A stretch of 64,000 bases of DNA from Parachlamydiales bacterium (GTDB lineage Bacteria; Chlamydiota; Chlamydiia; Chlamydiales; Rhabdochlamydiaceae), in contig JAHFTQ010000005.1 in NCBI GenBank assembly GCA_023265455.1, positions 62,001-126,000 of the forward strand, in the 5' to 3' direction. Positions 45,122 through 53,205 of this stretch are shown here, piece by piece. The position numbers and the translations under genes were made by a program. The notes beneath the pieces were generated by a model that saw only the letters and a list, made by a program, of their open reading frames with translations, searched no databases and was not told the origin of the DNA. Every line of letters starts with the position of its first letter. Within the stretch, counting starts at the first letter, position 1.

Positions 45122-47692
45122 ATGCGCTTTCTCGCTGTGTTCTTATGCATCTGTTCCTGGGGTTTTGCTGCAGTTCCTCCTGCAATTCAAGCGCAGCTCA
45201 AGCAACAAGAGCCTCATTGGAAAGCTAAAGTTGAAGAGGTCCACCCGTCGGGTCAACCCGCTAAGGTTGTTTTTTACGAAGAATTTGAAGGGGAATCTCC
45301 TGCTGCCGTCAAGGTGCTCAAGTACCATCCGAATGGACAAATCCAACTAGAAGTTGATGTCATTTCTGAGCAAGAGGCAGAGGGTAAAACAAAAATTACT
45401 CCTCATGGATTAGAGCTCAGTTTAGATGTCAGGGGCAATGTCGAAAAAGTGATCCATTACGACAAAGGAGTCCTCGATGGCGAAGTGCAACTGTTTTATC
45501 CGACAGGACAACTCAAAGCCGTCTCCCATTTCAAACAAGGAAAGCGCAGTGGCCATGAGATCGTTTATTTCTTAGAAGGAGGCAAAGCTGAAGAGGCGCA
45601 CTACGCGGATGATAAGGTTGTAGGAGACTTTATCCGGTATTATGAGAAGGGAGGAAAGGCCTCTTTAGTTCCTTATGTCAACGGAATGCCGCAAGGGAAA
45701 GCCATGGAGTGGCATGAAAACGGAGCCCTCAAGCGAGCGATGCATTATGATCAAGGCCTTCTGGATTCGGATGGAAAAAATCCCGCAAGCGTAGCCTACA
45801 ATGAAGACAATGTCATGATTGAAGTGCGCGACTATCGCAAAGGTGAGCCCATCGGCACACATGTGCAGTATCATGCCAATGGCAAAGAAGCCTACAAAGT
45901 CTTTTTTAAAGAGGGGAAAAAAGAGGGAAAAGAGCGCTTTCTATCAAAGGAAGGGAAAGTGATCGGCGAAGGAGAGCACCGTCAAGGTGTGCCCATTGGG
46001 AAACATTGGCGTCAGCATGAAAATGGCACCCAAGCCTTCTTAGCCGTATTTGATGATCAGGGAAATCTTTTGCAGCCCATTGAAGAATGGAATGCATCTG
46101 GCCAGCTTACCTCTAAATATTCTATCAAAGACAAAAAGCCCGATGGTGAAATCTTACAATGGTACGACGATGGCAAACCTAAATGTGAGCTCCACTATGT
46201 TGTCGGAGAGCCTGAAGGACTCCAAAAAGAGTACTACTCCTCGGGACAATTAAAAAAACAAGGCTCTTATAAAAACCAGAAAAAAGAGGGGGAGTATGCC
46301 GAATGGTATGAAGACGGTAAGCCTGCCTTTAAAGCTTTTTACAAAGATGGAGAGCTTGACGGTACGTTAACAGCTTGGCATCCCAATGGAGAGAAAAAAC
46401 TCGAAGAACAGTATGCAAATGGGAAATTCAATGGTCAGCGAAAAGAATGGTATGGCAATGCCGTTTTAAAAAGTGAACAAAACTATCAATTGGGCCTGAA
46501 AGAAGGCGCGCATCGGGAGTGGGATGAACGGGGTGATCTGTTTGCAGAAGTCTCTTATAAAAATGACATCCCCCACGGCCCTGCACGTTTTTGGTTCGAG
46601 AAAGGAAAGCCTAAGCAGGTTGTCAACTTTAACGAAGGCAAAAAAGAGGGCTCTGAAGAACAGTATTGGGCAAATGGCGTCATCAAAACCAAAGCCCATT
46701 ACAAAGAGGATCAGTTTGATGGTAAAATAGAGACCTTTTTTGAAGATGGGACGCTCCGTCTCGAACAATATTTCAAAAAAGGGAACCCGATCGGTGACCA
46801 CCGTGAATTTCACCGCTCTGAGAAAGCTTCTGCCACTCCTCAGCTGGCAGCTTATGTCCATTACGACGATGCTGGCAAGCTCCAAGGTAAAGCCGAGACC
46901 TTTTATCCTAATGGAGTCACTCAGACTTTAAAATACTACAAAGACGGCGAACTAGATGGAATGTCAGCGGTTTGGGGTGAAAAAGGAGATCTCCTGGCAG
47001 AGGCTTGGTATTCCAACGGAAAATTAGACGGCAAATATTTTCAAAAGATGCCCGATGGGAAAGAAGTCGTCTATCACTACCAAAAAAATCGCCGCCACGG
47101 TCTTTATCAAGTCTATTACCCTTCGCAAAATGGTTTCGAAAAACAGAAATCTCTGGAGATCCCCTTTGTCAATGGGAAAGCCGAAGGAGAAGCTCTGGAA
47201 TTTGATGAAAAAGGACATAAAATTAGCGCGACTCCTCACGTCAATGGAATGAAAGAAGGGGTCTGCCAGGTCTTCAATGCGAAGGGAAAAATTGTCGCCC
47301 AGATTCCTTTTAAGCAAGACCAAAGAGATGGCGTGATGAAAGAGTATTATCCTGGCGGACAGCTGCTCGCAGAGATCTCTTTTCAAAGCAATGAAAAGCA
47401 CGGAGTTGAAAAGAGTTATTTCGAAAATGGCAACCTTGCTCATGAAGCCCATTATGTCCATGATAAACTCGATGGACTCTCACGCCGCTGGAATGATCAA
47501 GGGACTCTCGTTTTCGAAGGCGAATACCAAAACGGTCTACGTCAGGGTAAGTTCAACAAGTATTTCGAAAATGGCAAGCCGCAAGTGCTTCAAACCTTCT
47601 TGAAAGACCAGATGCATGGGGTCAAGAAGTCTTATGACGACAAAGGCATCTGCTCTGAATCTAAATGGGATAACGGCAAGAAGCTGGGTTAG
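45122..47692 (+). CDS. secreted MORN2-repeat protein
   Basis: The 856-residue protein starts at the ATG at 45122, with GAGGTGATT upstream. A signal peptide (residues 1-18, ending CSWGFAA) precedes about 30 repeats of roughly 22-24 residues with the pattern YY.nGqlk.e..y.nG..dG, for example FYKDGELDGTLTAWHPNG and YYPGGQLLAEISF. This is the MORN_2 (YwqK-like) family. Such proteins are often surface-exposed, with unknown partners. There is no catalytic domain. Confidence 0.88.
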   Translation: MRFLAVFLCICSWGFAAVPPAIQAQLKQQEPHWKAKVEEVHPSGQPAKVVFYEEFEGESPAAVKVLKYHPNGQIQLEVDVISEQEAEGKTKITPHGLELSLDVRGNVEKVIHYDKGVLDGEVQLFYPTGQLKAVSHFKQGKRSGHEIVYFLEGGKAEEAHYADDKVVGDFIRYYEKGGKASLVPYVNGMPQGKAMEWHENGALKRAMHYDQGLLDSDGKNPASVAYNEDNVMIEVRDYRKGEPIGTHVQYHANGKEAYKVFFKEGKKEGKERFLSKEGKVIGEGEHRQGVPIGKHWRQHENGTQAFLAVFDDQGNLLQPIEEWNASGQLTSKYSIKDKKPDGEILQWYDDGKPKCELHYVVGEPEGLQKEYYSSGQLKKQGSYKNQKKEGEYAEWYEDGKPAFKAFYKDGELDGTLTAWHPNGEKKLEEQYANGKFNGQRKEWYGNAVLKSEQNYQLGLKEGAHREWDERGDLFAEVSYKNDIPHGPARFWFEKGKPKQVVNFNEGKKEGSEEQYWANGVIKTKAHYKEDQFDGKIETFFEDGTLRLEQYFKKGNPIGDHREFHRSEKASATPQLAAYVHYDDAGKLQGKAETFYPNGVTQTLKYYKDGELDGMSAVWGEKGDLLAEAWYSNGKLDGKYFQKMPDGKEVVYHYQKNRRHGLYQVYYPSQNGFEKQKSLEIPFVNGKAEGEALEFDEKGHKISATPHVNGMKEGVCQVFNAKGKIVAQIPFKQDQRDGVMKEYYPGGQLLAEISFQSNEKHGVEKSYFENGNLAHEAHYVHDKLDGLSRRWNDQGTLVFEGEYQNGLRQGKFNKYFENGKPQVLQTFLKDQMHGVKKSYDDKGICSESKWDNGKKLG

Positions 47693-47693
47693 G

Positions 47694-48896
47694 CTATGAA
47701 ATTGTGCAGAGCGAATCGTCGTGGTTAACCACCGGCGGTATAAATTTCTTGCAGTGATCCCTGCAAATTTGGACTAATTGCATCAAAACCCCGGGTCTGA
47801 TTTCGGAAGATTGGAAGTCAATAATGTCTTTGATTTCCAAAATGTTGCATCCTGTATTGAGATCCTTCACAGTAATTCCAATGCCGGTGAGAAAACCGCC
47901 AACTATGCGGGGGAATGTATAGGCAGTCCCAAAGAGAAGATTATCGATAATTGCAATCTCTTTGAAAACCTCATTGTATTTTTTTAATCCCTTCCCTGTG
48001 ATGGGATCGATCATAAGAACTGCCTCATCTCCTGCTAAGAAAAGAATATCGTGAGATTGTGCAAACTCACGGGAGTTATAGTTAAGGGTGTCAGTAAATT
48101 GAAGATTGTTAATTTCTTTATTATTAAATAAATCCAAGATAAAAATTTTATTTTTCCACAACGTGTAAAGCATTTTCTGCTTAACTAAAATAGGGCGAAC
48201 AAGGGTAACAGCATCATTGGTACGCACCGCTCTCTGGTCAGGGTTGCGGTAGGGTATGGTTTCGGCAGTACGGGTCTGGGCAGAAGTATACTTGATGATC
48301 ATATAGCCGCCCTCTACATGAAAGTGGCTTACGCGCGTCTCTTGAGGAACTGGGGTGTTATTTTTGCTCAAAGCCCATGAAGTGGGGATTATACTTTGCT
48401 CCCCCGAAGTCAAATCATATTGGACAATGTAACCATCTTTTCGAAGAGCAAATAGAAACTCATTTTCTACTGCAAGATGTATCAGCCCCTTTCCACTCCC
48501 TCCCTTCAAGACTTTAAATTCTGATTCCCCCCTTTTTTGTATTTTCACATCGGTTGAGTCGGATATGGTATATGTGGAATTTCCATAAGTCACTCTTGGC
48601 TTAGGCGGGAGATTTCGATCTAAAGTTCTTGAAAGTAGCCTGGCCAGTTCAGAGTACCGGTAGGCCTCCTTCCATGTCATCGATTTCTCTGCGATATCAG
48701 AGCTAAAAGTTTCAACAAATCGGTATCTTGTCAATTTGTGTAAAAAGGCTTCCCAACGAGCCTGTACAAATTGGTCCCATATTTTACAGACGAGATAAGG
48801 ACGATTAAGGTCTGAAAAAGGAAGAAATGAGAAGATATGGCTCCATGTATCGAGCGTATAAAGAGGGTGTCGCCCTGCTTCTGAAGTTATAGCCAT
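47694..48896 (-). CDS. F-box-like domain plus beta-propeller-like protein (candidate host-targeted)
   Basis: The 400-residue protein starts at the ATG at 48896, with AAAGGAT upstream. Residues 12-48, DTWSHIFSFLPFSDLN with LVCKIWDQFVQARW, match the F-box consensus that binds Skp1 of host SCF ubiquitin ligases. Residues 100-380 contain spaced beta-strand and turn patterns (HLAVENEFLFALRKDGYIVQYDLTSGE, with ILDLFNN and DPITGKG), resembling WD/PQQ-like blades. A secreted substrate adaptor is a reasonable inference, as F-box proteins occur in amoeba symbionts. Its end lies 1 bp from that of the convergent MORN gene. Confidence 0.7.
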   Translation of the reverse strand: MAITSEAGRHPLYTLDTWSHIFSFLPFSDLNRPYLVCKIWDQFVQARWEAFLHKLTRYRFVETFSSDIAEKSMTWKEAYRYSELARLLSRTLDRNLPPKPRVTYGNSTYTISDSTDVKIQKRGESEFKVLKGGSGKGLIHLAVENEFLFALRKDGYIVQYDLTSGEQSIIPTSWALSKNNTPVPQETRVSHFHVEGGYMIIKYTSAQTRTAETIPYRNPDQRAVRTNDAVTLVRPILVKQKMLYTLWKNKIFILDLFNNKEINNLQFTDTLNYNSREFAQSHDILFLAGDEAVLMIDPITGKGLKKYNEVFKEIAIIDNLLFGTAYTFPRIVGGFLTGIGITVKDLNTGCNILEIKDIIDFQSSEIRPGVLMQLVQICRDHCKKFIPPVVNHDDSLCTIS

Positions 48897-49061
48897 AAGG
48901 TATCCTTTGTTTTTTTGTGGCATCAGTTTAGCACGTCCATCACATTTTTTTCATCATCATCTCTAATCCGCTAAAAACGAGTAAGTTATATTAAATAAAA
49001 AAATTAGCTAGGCAGAAATTCCAATTTAGAATAAGATTATAGTTTCATAAGTGAGGAAACC

Positions 49062-50504
49062 ATGAAGATTGATAGCTTTAAACGATTGTCGCAAGGGTTA
49101 GTCGATTTTTTCTATCCTTTTCTCGAGGTTGCTTTATTGAGCCCTCAAGGTGAGGTCATTGAAATTCTGAACCCTTTTTCGTCTCTCAAAGAAGATCAAG
49201 GTGGAGCGCCGAAGGAGGGTTCATTTCAGGAGGTGTTAACTAATGGAAAGCCTGTCAAAACAATGGTGTACCGGGTGGATGCTATGGGAGGATTTCTAAG
49301 ATTACGCTACGATACAAGCTCATTAAATCACTTAAAAAATCAGCTCGAATTGTTCTTGCAATCGGCTCAGAAACAAGGCGATGTCAGCGAATGGCAGGTC
49401 AATGTAGATCGATTGATGGCGGAGTATCTCAAAACGCATCAAGTGACAATGCAGGCGGCAACTTCAAGGCAAAAACGAGAACTCATTGCAGTCCTGTATG
49501 GAAAAAAACTTTTCGAGTTTAAGGAAGCTTCAGCCTACATTGCTACAAAAATGCAGCTTTCTCGAGCGACGATTTATAATTATCTCAAAACTATCAGCTC
49601 GTTAAAGCAAGTTCAGATTCATCAAGTCGATGCCTTTACCGATAAAAAATTTGGCGGCAATCCTGCGGGGGTTGTTTTGGATGCAGAGCCACTCGATGAA
49701 ACGATGATGCGTAAAATTGCAAGAGAGCTCAATTTATCTGAGACATCGTTTGTTTTACCAAGTCAGAAGGCCGATTTTCGGCTCCGTTATTTTACTCCGA
49801 CGGGCCATGAGATTAGTTTTTGTGGTCATTCGACTGTCGGAGCTCTTTTTGTCATTGCCCATGAAAAGCGGTATCAGATCGATCAGCCTGGAGTCTATGA
49901 TTTCAATGTGGAAACACTCAGCGGCATTTTAAACATGCAAGCGGTTGTTGAAGAAGATGAACAGATCAGAGTCGCTTATGAGCCTCCAGAGCCTCAGCTG
50001 CGTCAATCTAAAATTTCTCATGAAAAGGTCGCTACAGCAGCTGGTATCGGTGTTGAACTCATCGACTCCACCATCCCTATCATGTACGATGCCACAAGCA
50101 AATCGTTATTCATTACCATGCAGTCTTTAGATGGTTTAAAGCAGATGCAGTGCGATTTTAAATCGCTGGCAGCTTTTTCAAAAGATCATGAACTCATTGT
50201 TCTGTGCTTTGTTTCGAAGGAGACATTGGATTCCAAAAATCAACTCCATATGCGGTGTTTTGCACCGCTTGTCGGCATCAATGAAGACCCTTTTACAGGC
50301 TCGGTATTAGGGGGACTGACGGTTTATGCGCATCAGTTCCATCTTTTACCTCAAAAAACGACCGTATTTATGGTAGAGCAGGGGCATTTTCTCGATAGGC
50401 CGGGGCTTGTTAAAGTGGAATTCTCGCATCAAGGGGATGTTTACAAGATTAGAGTTTTTGCTCAGGCAGTTCATTGTTTTTCAACAGAAATTAATCTTAA
50501 TTAA
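49062..50504 (+). CDS. YheO/DauR-like PAS-HTH regulator fused to a PhzF-family isomerase
   Basis: The 480-residue protein has two parts. Residues 1-100 resemble the YheO-like PAS domain, and residues 145-186 (RQKRELIAVLYGKKLFEFKE ... LSRATIYNYLK) the HTH of DauR-type regulators. Residues 193-480 are a complete PhzF domain: DAFTDKKFGGNPAGVV, catalytic E227 in NLSETSF, ISFCGHSTVGA and DPFTGSVLGG. The reading frame is continuous through the joint. GAGGAAA precedes the ATG. The fusion suggests an enzyme coupled to control of its own gene, which is inference. Confidence 0.85.
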   Translation: MKIDSFKRLSQGLVDFFYPFLEVALLSPQGEVIEILNPFSSLKEDQGGAPKEGSFQEVLTNGKPVKTMVYRVDAMGGFLRLRYDTSSLNHLKNQLELFLQSAQKQGDVSEWQVNVDRLMAEYLKTHQVTMQAATSRQKRELIAVLYGKKLFEFKEASAYIATKMQLSRATIYNYLKTISSLKQVQIHQVDAFTDKKFGGNPAGVVLDAEPLDETMMRKIARELNLSETSFVLPSQKADFRLRYFTPTGHEISFCGHSTVGALFVIAHEKRYQIDQPGVYDFNVETLSGILNMQAVVEEDEQIRVAYEPPEPQLRQSKISHEKVATAAGIGVELIDSTIPIMYDATSKSLFITMQSLDGLKQMQCDFKSLAAFSKDHELIVLCFVSKETLDSKNQLHMRCFAPLVGINEDPFTGSVLGGLTVYAHQFHLLPQKTTVFMVEQGHFLDRPGLVKVEFSHQGDVYKIRVFAQAVHCFSTEINLN

Positions 50505-50505
50505 G

Positions 50506-50682
50506 GAGGTGGTTTTAAAACTTGCTTTGGAGGTCCCCTGTGAGATAAGGGCGATGATTTTTAAGCAGGGCCGCATTCTGCGCAAATTGACATATTCGAT
50601 TTAGAATAGGCGATTTGCGCAGAATGGGGATCCTGCTTAAAAAGCGTGGATTTGACCCCAAATGGAGTTTAAAAACCACCTC
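50506..50682. mobile_element. 177-bp MITE-like foldback element
   Basis: Terminal inverted repeats GAGGTGGTTTTAAAAC (50506-50521) and GTTTAAAAACCACCTC (50667-50682) enclose further inverted arms at 50558-50587 and 50613-50643 (TTTTTAAGCAGG ... ATTCTGCGCAAAT). Almost the whole stretch folds on itself, and it encodes no protein. It lies between the PhzF fusion and DUF2000 genes. Target duplications are unclear. Confidence 0.7.
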
Positions 50683-50695
50683 AAAGGAGAGACTT

Positions 50696-51106
50696 ATGTT
50701 TACTAAGAAATTAGTTGCGGTCATGAATGAAAAAATTGAGCCCGGCATCATTATGAATGCTTTAGCTCATATGTGTATAGGATTTGGTTCCGTCATCGGA
50801 AAAGATCCTTTGCGGTTAACTAACTATATCGATGCTGATGGAGGAAGCCATCCTAACATCTCGGAAATGCCGTTTATGATTAAGGCGGCAAACTCAAATA
50901 AAATCAGAGGCCTGAGACAGGCTGCGATTCAAGAAGGGATCCAATGTGTTGATTTTATCGAATCAATGACGGTAGGGACCTATGTAGAGCAGTTGGAGCG
51001 CACCAAAAACATTAAAGAAGCCGATTTGGTTTACTACGGGATTGTTTTGTTTGGAGATGAGGCCAAAGTGTTCGAATTAACCAGAAAATTTTCCCTGTGG
51101 AAATAG
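50696..51106 (+). CDS. DUF2000-family protein
   Basis: The 136-residue protein starts at the ATG at 50696, with AAAGGAG upstream. It begins TKKLVAVMNEKIEPGIIMNALAHMCIGFG, as DUF2000 members do; the fold is related to peptidyl-tRNA hydrolase II. Function is unknown. It may share regulation with the upstream PhzF fusion, separated by the MITE-like element. A hairpin follows its stop. Confidence 0.8.
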   Translation: MFTKKLVAVMNEKIEPGIIMNALAHMCIGFGSVIGKDPLRLTNYIDADGGSHPNISEMPFMIKAANSNKIRGLRQAAIQEGIQCVDFIESMTVGTYVEQLERTKNIKEADLVYYGIVLFGDEAKVFELTRKFSLWK

Positions 51107-51112
51107 TTAAGA

Positions 51113-51141
51113 AGGGGTAAATGCTCTGTGCATATACCCCT
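51113..51141. terminator. bidirectional terminator candidate
   Basis: AGGGGTA, A, ATGC, a TCTGT loop, GCAT, A, TACCCCT form a stem between the convergent DUF2000 and PP2C genes, with T-rich sequence on the plus-strand side. Confidence 0.6.
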
Positions 51142-51169
51142 GTAGTCTTTAAGTCTCTTTTGAAAAGAT

Positions 51170-52558
51170 CTATTGCATCCTAACAACACCCACGGTGACA
51201 TTATCGCCGGACTTTTTGTCATTGAGGGCGTACATAGTTAGGTCTTTTGCTGGATTGCCAGATGAAGAACGCCCCAATATTTGAATGGTTTCATCTTCAG
51301 TGACGTAATCTTTAAAACCATCGCAAGCTAAAACGAGAATATCACCGGGTTCTGCCTGATGGATTGACAGTTTAGCCTTACTGATAACCCCTGGTTGGTA
51401 TCGTACATCGCCGAAAGAGCGGCTTACATTAATAGCACCTGTAGAGTTACTGAATTGAAGCCTCTTGGGCTCTTTAGAAAGAGGCCACTCTTGCTCTATC
51501 TCAGGTTTTTTCATGTGAACGGAGGCTCTCTTGATTTCTTTAGCATCCGTCCAATCACGGACGCATGAGAGAGGGATAGATTTAAATTGCCCATTAATTT
51601 TCCTATAAATATTGGCTTCGCTGTCGCCTATTGTAGCGGTGTAGATTTTATGCGTTTTTTTATCGATAAAACAAATCACAGCTGTGCTTCCAATATGATT
51701 AAATTCTGTTCTCTTTTCAATTTTTGATTGAGTAATTCGGGTAACTGATTTAAGTGTTTTACGCACATTTCCTTGATTCGATTTTAAGAAACGGGAAAAA
51801 TTATTTTGAATAATTTTACTGGCATATTTTGCTACTGCTACACCCGTATGTCCATCTAAGACTCCTATCAGCAACCCTTCATCTATTTCCTTGGTAAAAT
51901 GGAAGTCTTCCATCGTGGGTCTTGTTCCTTGTTCCTCATGGGCAAAACATTGAAAATTTAATACCGCAGCGGTGACAGTTTTCAAAGGGGGAAGAGAGCG
52001 GGCATAAGGCGCAGTGCTGTCCTTTTTCCTATGTTTATCTAGAGCCTTTTGAGAATTTTTTAACATTTTTGCTTCATCTTTTTGAATTTTCTGAGAGAGT
52101 AAAGCTGGGGATAGGAATTTATCAACTGGGTGTTGTATGAGTCCAGGAGGATTTGTTTTTAAAGATTCAAATTTACTGATCAAATTATCCAGCTTCTGAG
52201 ACTGAGTTTGTATGTCTTTTGTCAGCTTATCCAGCTTCTGAGTCAGAGCTTGGATGTCTTTTTGCAGCAGGCTTTCCTCACGGATCAAAGTATCCAGCTT
52301 CTGAGACAGAGCTTGTATGAGCGGATTCTCTTGTGGGGAACCTTTAGTTTCAGAGGGTTTTTGATAGGAGGTGATAAAGGCAACAGCGCGGTTCATAAGG
52401 GTTTTTATGGCTACAGAAAAATAAGCTTTACCGACAAGTGCGCCGCCTAATACCAGGGCAGCAGCGATCATTGTCCTTGTCGAGACATTTTGTAGAAATG
52501 ACGGACAATTTTTAGCAGCATAAATCCTAACATCATTAAATATTGATCTAACTGGCAT
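51170..52558 (-). CDS. membrane-associated PP2C-family protein phosphatase
   Basis: The 462-residue protein starts at the ATG at 52558. A hydrophobic segment (about residues 28-50) is followed by a coiled coil with three related repeats (SQKLDTLIREE, TQKLDKLTKD, SQKLDNLISK; about 85-135). A PPM phosphatase domain follows with VLDGHTG, GSTAVICF, IGDSEANIY, ACDGFKDYV and GDNVTVGVV, so all metal-binding aspartates are present. It should dephosphorylate Ser/Thr. With a membrane anchor it could act at the cell or inclusion membrane. Its ribosome binding site sits in a hairpin at 52559-52585. Confidence 0.85.
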   Translation of the reverse strand: MPVRSIFNDVRIYAAKNCPSFLQNVSTRTMIAAALVLGGALVGKAYFSVAIKTLMNRAVAFITSYQKPSETKGSPQENPLIQALSQKLDTLIREESLLQKDIQALTQKLDKLTKDIQTQSQKLDNLISKFESLKTNPPGLIQHPVDKFLSPALLSQKIQKDEAKMLKNSQKALDKHRKKDSTAPYARSLPPLKTVTAAVLNFQCFAHEEQGTRPTMEDFHFTKEIDEGLLIGVLDGHTGVAVAKYASKIIQNNFSRFLKSNQGNVRKTLKSVTRITQSKIEKRTEFNHIGSTAVICFIDKKTHKIYTATIGDSEANIYRKINGQFKSIPLSCVRDWTDAKEIKRASVHMKKPEIEQEWPLSKEPKRLQFSNSTGAINVSRSFGDVRYQPGVISKAKLSIHQAEPGDILVLACDGFKDYVTEDETIQILGRSSSGNPAKDLTMYALNDKKSGDNVTVGVVRMQ

Positions 52559-52585
52559 GACTCTCTCCTTACAAAGGAGAGAGTC
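52559..52585 (-). promoter_or_regulatory. perfect hairpin sequestering the ribosome binding site of the PP2C gene
   Basis: In the minus-strand RNA, GACTCTCTCCTT and AAGGAGAGAGTC form a perfect 12-bp stem with a 3-base loop directly before the ATG at 52558. The AAGGAG is the gene's Shine-Dalgarno sequence, so the hairpin should block translation until opened. Confidence 0.75.
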
Positions 52586-52641
52586 TATCATTTGAGAGCA
52601 TTAAATTAAATATATTATAAGCTTTTGGTGCTTAAGGGTTT

Positions 52642-53205
52642 TCACCTGCGGCGATACTGGTGCAGAAGAGATGTACCAAAGCGGCGTTCATCGGTGAGCG
52701 TGAGATGCTGGAGGGGGGGTGGAATCATTTTCATGTTAGAAAGGCTTTCTAAGAAAAGAGTGCCTCCGGGAAGTAAGAGCGTCGAGGCGTCAATGAAGCT
52801 GAGGAGCTCGGTATAGACGGAAGTGAGATGGTAGGGGGGATCGGCATAGATCAGATGAAAAGATTTTTTCTCTTTCATGAATTTTTTGAGCATCTCGAGA
52901 GCGGGTAGGGAGTAGACGGAGGATTTGGTTTCGAGTTGGAGCGTAGACAGGTTCTGATGGATCATTTTGAGAGCTTGGCGGTCGGTCTCAACGAAGGTAG
53001 CGTGATCGGCTCCCCGGCTTAGCGCCTCGATTCCCATGGCACCGCTTCCAGCAAAGAGGTCTAGAAAGTGGGTGCCTTGGATGGTGTTTTGGAGGATGTC
53101 AAAGACGGCCTTGCGGAGCATGGAGGTGGTCGGGCGGGTGCGGGAGCCGCGGGGTGTGAGAAGGGATCTGCCGCGGAGCTCACCGCCGAGAACGCGAAGA
53201 GTCAT
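52642..53205 (-). CDS. rsmD: 16S rRNA (guanine966-N2)-methyltransferase
   Basis: The 187-residue protein starts at the ATG at 53205 (MTLRVLGGELRGRSL). It has the SAM motif FLDLFAGSGAMGIEALSRGA and the catalytic YADPPYHL. It methylates G966 of 16S rRNA. Its start lies inside the end of the vWA gene (26-bp overlap), and it is the last gene of a TPR-vWA-rsmD run. Confidence 0.93.
   Translation of the reverse strand: MTLRVLGGELRGRSLLTPRGSRTRPTTSMLRKAVFDILQNTIQGTHFLDLFAGSGAMGIEALSRGADHATFVETDRQALKMIHQNLSTLQLETKSSVYSLPALEMLKKFMKEKKSFHLIYADPPYHLTSVYTELLSFIDASTLLLPGGTLFLESLSNMKMIPPPLQHLTLTDERRFGTSLLHQYRRR

Noticed and set aside
50515..50751. Minus-strand 78-codon frame
   Set aside because: It lies across the MITE-like element and the DUF2000 gene and has no start signal.
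52200..52320. Direct repeats on the plus strand considered as a CRISPR-like array
   Set aside because: They are the codons of the coiled-coil repeats of the PP2C protein, with irregular spacing.
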